Assembly (NCBI RefSeq): GCF_000383475.1
Contig: NZ_KB911459.1
Span: 634,467 to 698,466, forward strand
Direction of reading: 5' to 3'
DNA: 64,000 bases
Origin: Microbacterium sp. 11MF
GTDB lineage: Bacteria > Actinomycetota > Actinomycetes > Actinomycetales > Microbacteriaceae
Positions 61,444 to 64,000 of the stretch are shown in pieces. The notes below the pieces were generated by a model. That model saw only the letters and a list, made by a program, of their open reading frames with translations, did not search any database and was not told where the DNA came from. Numbering within the stretch: position 1 is the first letter of the stretch; the number at the start of each line of letters is the position of its first letter. A program made the position numbers and the translations under genes.

Positions 61444-62739
61444 GTGACCAACGCGGACACCCCTCAGATCGCCACCGTGACCATCGGTGACACGAAGGCA
61501 GAACTCCCGCTCATCTCGGGAAGTGAAGGGGTGCCGAGCGTCGACTTCTCCACCTTCACGAAGCAGACCGGGCACACGTCCCTCGACTACGGGTTCGTGA
61601 ACACCGCGTCGACGAAGTCGTCGATCACGTACATCGACGGCGACCAGGGCATCCTGCGCTACCGCGGGTACCCGATCGAGCAGCTCGCGCAGCACAGCAC
61701 GTATCTCGAGGTGGCCTGGCTCCTTCTGTACGGCGAACTGCCGACGGAGGACGAACTCGCCGGGTGGGACGAGAAGATCCGTCGCCACACGCTGCTGCAC
61801 GAAGACCTCAAGCACTTCTTCTCGGCGCTGCCGCACACCGCGCACCCCATGTCGGTGCTGTCTGCGGCCACGGCGGCCCTCTCGACCTACTACGAGGGGC
61901 AGAGCGACCCGCACAACCCCGAGCACGTCGAGCTCAACACGATCCGCATGCTCGCGAAGCTGCCGGTCATCGCCGCGTACGCGCACAAGAAGAGCATCGG
62001 GCACGCCTTCCTGTACCCCGACAACTCGCTGAGCTTCGTCGACAACTTCCTCAAGCTGAACTTCGGCAACAACGCCGAGCCGTACGAGATCAACCCCGTC
62101 ATGTCGCGGGCGCTCGAGCGCCTGCTGATCCTCCACGCCGACCACGAGCAGAACGCGTCGACCTCGACGGTCCGCCTCGTCGGTTCGACCGGGGCGAACC
62201 AGTTCTCCTCTATCTCCGCCGGCATCAACGCCCTGTACGGGCCGCTTCACGGCGGCGCGAACGAAGCCGTCCTCGACATGCTGGGCCGCATCCGCGACTC
62301 CGGCGAGAGCGTGCAGCGCTTCGTCGAGCGGGTCAAGAACAAGGAAGACGGCGTGAAGCTCATGGGCTTCGGGCACCGCGTCTACAAGAACTACGACCCG
62401 CGCGCGAAGCTCGTCAAGGAGTCGGCCGACGAGGTCCTGCGCGAGCTCGGCGTCGTCGACCCGCTTCTGGCGCTCGCCAACGAGCTCGAGGAGATCGCGC
62501 TCAGCGACGACTACTTCAAAGAGCGTCGCCTGTACCCGAATGTCGACTTCTACACGGGCGTCATCTACAAGGCAATGGGCTTCCCCACGCGCATGTTCAC
62601 GCCGTTGTTCGCAATCGGTCGCCTGCCCGGCTGGCTCGCTCACTGGCGCGAGATGCAGAACGATCCGCAGACGAAGATCGGCCGTCCGCAGCAGCTCTAC
62701 ACGGGTGCCACCGAACGGGATTACCCGACCTCCCACTGA
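61444..62739 (+). CDS. gltA: Citrate synthase
   Basis: 431 residues, hexameric-type length. Condenses acetyl-CoA and oxaloacetate. Motifs: YIDGDQGILRYRGYPIEQLA, the signature GFGHRVYKNYDPRA with catalytic His, FPTRMFTPLFAIGRLPGWLAHW (in parts) and GPLHGGANE. GTG start with a strong AAGGAGG (61433-61439), unlike the leaderless neighbours. With fumC it is one of two TCA enzymes in the window. Confidence 0.97.
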   Translation: MTNADTPQIATVTIGDTKAELPLISGSEGVPSVDFSTFTKQTGHTSLDYGFVNTASTKSSITYIDGDQGILRYRGYPIEQLAQHSTYLEVAWLLLYGELPTEDELAGWDEKIRRHTLLHEDLKHFFSALPHTAHPMSVLSAATAALSTYYEGQSDPHNPEHVELNTIRMLAKLPVIAAYAHKKSIGHAFLYPDNSLSFVDNFLKLNFGNNAEPYEINPVMSRALERLLILHADHEQNASTSTVRLVGSTGANQFSSISAGINALYGPLHGGANEAVLDMLGRIRDSGESVQRFVERVKNKEDGVKLMGFGHRVYKNYDPRAKLVKESADEVLRELGVVDPLLALANELEEIALSDDYFKERRLYPNVDFYTGVIYKAMGFPTRMFTPLFAIGRLPGWLAHWREMQNDPQTKIGRPQQLYTGATERDYPTSH

Positions 62740-62767
62740 CGCGGTCATCGCCCGCTAAAGTGTGCCC

Positions 62768-63193
62768 ATGATGGTCCACGGGGGAGTTGTCGCGCACGTT
62801 CTGTCGGCACCGGTGATGCCGATCCCGGATGACGGGGACAGCGGTTTCTTCGGCCCGGGGATGCCGGGGCCCGACATGGGCGGTGCCGGAGACGCGTTCT
62901 CTGCGTTCTTCGGACTGGCCGTCGTCCTGGTGATCGCCGGAGCGGTGTTCTCCGTCGTGGTCGCGGCGCGGAAGCGTCGGATCCTCCGGGATGCCGGCAT
63001 CGATCCGTTCACGGTGGATGCGGCGATCGCCGCCAAGGTCCTCCGCAGCGACCTGCTCGCTCCCTCGACACCGGCAGCGCAGGTCGCGCCGTCGATCGAG
63101 AAGCGCCTCGCGGAGCTCGACGACCTCCGCGCCCGCGGCGTCATCAGCGAGGACGAACACCGAGAGGCGCGCGCGGCGGTCCTGAAGGGCTGA
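62768..63193 (+). CDS. SHOCT-domain membrane protein
   Basis: 141 residues from ATG 62768, exactly 6 nt after TAAAGT (62756-62761). A Gly/Pro-rich N-terminus, one transmembrane helix (about 44-66), a linker (GIDPFTVDAAIAAKVLRSDL) and a C-terminal SHOCT motif (KRLAELDDLRARGVISEDEH). SHOCT segments are short oligomerisation or docking modules. No catalytic part. Convergent with dapD. Confidence 0.82.
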   Translation: MMVHGGVVAHVLSAPVMPIPDDGDSGFFGPGMPGPDMGGAGDAFSAFFGLAVVLVIAGAVFSVVVAARKRRILRDAGIDPFTVDAAIAAKVLRSDLLAPSTPAAQVAPSIEKRLAELDDLRARGVISEDEHREARAAVLKG

Positions 63194-63196
63194 ACC

Positions 63197-64000
63197 TCAG
63201 GCGTGGAGGTCGGCGTTCAGCGTCACGCCGACGCCCTCGCGCCGAACCGCCTCGACCGTCCCGGTGAGCGAATTGCGCCGGAAGAGGATGCCGTTCTGCC
63301 CGGAGAGCTCGGCGGCCTTGACCGTCGGGCGCGTGCCGTCGTGGCGCGGCGGCTCGCCTGCCAGGGAGACCTTGGTCCCAGCGGTCACGTACAGGCCCGC
63401 TTCGACGATGCAGTCGTCACCGAGCGAGATGCCGATGCCCGCGTTCGCGCCGAGGAGTGTGCGCCGGCCGATGGAGACCCGGTGTTCACCGCCACCCGAG
63501 AGGGTGCCCATGATCGAGGCGCCTCCGCCGACGTCGCTGCCGTCGCCGACGACGACGCCCTGCGAGATGCGGCCCTCCACCATCGACGCGCCGAGCGTAC
63601 CGGCGTTGAAGTTGACGAAACCTTCGTGCATCACCGTCGTACCGGGCGCGAGATGTGCGCCCAGGCGCACGCGCGAGGCGTCCGCGATCCGGACGCCGGC
63701 GGGCACGACGTAGTCGGTCAGGCGGGGGAACTTGTCCAGGCCGTTCACCTGGATGCCCGCCCGCTGCAGTCCGGCGCGGAGGCGGGTGAGGTCGTCGGGA
63801 TGCACGGGGCCGGCGCTCGTCCACGCGACGTTCGGCAGGTGGCCGAAGATCCCGGTGAGGTTCAGCTCGTTCGGGGCCACGAGGAGGTGCGAGAGGGCCT
63901 GAAGACGCAGGTACGCATCGGGGGTGCTCGCCGGCGGGGCGTCGAGGTCGATCTCCACGACGATCACGTCGACCGTGACGGCACGGCGCGGGTCGGGTCC
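63197..64000 (-). CDS. dapD: Tetrahydrodipicolinate N-succinyltransferase (5' end beyond window)
   Basis: 268 residues visible, open to the right edge; actinobacterial DapD is about 317. Left-handed beta-helix repeats ([20 protein letters not shown], then [11 protein letters not shown] and [15 protein letters not shown]). [18 protein letters not shown] is characteristic of the actinobacterial type. Uses succinyl-CoA in the step just before DapC. The start lies outside the window. Confidence 0.95.
   Translation of the reverse strand, partial: GPDPRRAVTVDVIVVEIDLDAPPASTPDAYLRLQALSHLLVAPNELNLTGIFGHLPNVAWTSAGPVHPDDLTRLRAGLQRAGIQVNGLDKFPRLTDYVVPAGVRIADASRVRLGAHLAPGTTVMHEGFVNFNAGTLGASMVEGRISQGVVVGDGSDVGGGASIMGTLSGGGEHRVSIGRRTLLGANAGIGISLGDDCIVEAGLYVTAGTKVSLAGEPPRHDGTRPTVKAAELSGQNGILFRRNSLTGTVEAVRREGVGVTLNADLHA

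Noticed and set aside
1..64000. tRNA, rRNA and insertion sequences
   Set aside because: I looked in all intergenic gaps for cloverleaf-type ends, TTC-loop motifs and terminal inverted repeats flanking transposase-like frames and found none.

Overview
The window is chromosomal DNA from a high-GC actinobacterium. Codon use, TANNNT-type -10 boxes, many GTG starts, leaderless genes and the gene content (DUF4307, DUF4245, DUF6264-like and DUF7882-like proteins, MarP-type protease, PIN-PhoH protein) point to the family Microbacteriaceae, most likely Microbacterium or a close relative. This is inferred from protein character and gene order; no marker RNA gene is present. I see no rRNA, tRNA, CRISPR array, transposase, phage gene or replication origin.

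Layout. 1-12 kb is a housekeeping block in an order resembling mycobacteria: greA (cut by the left edge), DUF4307, a small membrane protein, hemolysin-III-like protein, Z-prenyl diphosphate synthase, PIN-PhoH ATPase, a two-component pair, then fumC, beta-carbonic anhydrase, DUF4245, xseB and xseA, divergent from ispH. 12-20 kb holds a secreted Ig-like/lectin/M23 protein, class II aldolase (fba) and class II fructose-1,6-bisphosphatase (glpX) as a divergent gluconeogenic pair, rmuC, a DnaQ-like exonuclease, ychF and a hydrolase-fold protein without the nucleophile serine. 20-28 kb is more accessory: two AraC regulators around a DUF7882-like gene, a CopC-like copper protein, a DJ-1/PfpI protein, a 45-residue peptide ending in a CC-GGG-CC motif, a DHA2 exporter and an ABC exporter.

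28-36 kb is the NAD operon (nrtR-like regulator, nadA, nadB, nadC, a NifS-like desulfurase, a glycosyltransferase). It is read leftward from a 34-bp near-palindrome that abuts the nrtR start; a MarP-like protease gene diverges. 36-42 kb is a glycine-degradation operon (sdaA-gcvT-gcvH-gcvP) behind a tandem glycine riboswitch, so glycine and serine can be drained to C1 units and pyruvate. 42-44 kb carries an AbiEi-like/nuclease-fold gene and a CPBP protease among three copies of a roughly 70-bp inverted-repeat element.

44-56 kb holds two consecutive Dpp/Opp-type peptide ABC importers. Each has two permeases, one lipoprotein and a single fused double-ATPase gene; a PH-domain membrane protein lies between them. 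56-64 kb returns to housekeeping: typA, azlC-azlD, a DUF6113-like protein, fdxA, dapC, gltA, a SHOCT protein and dapD (cut by the right edge). Many genes start 6-8 nt after a -10 hexamer, which suggests widespread leaderless translation.
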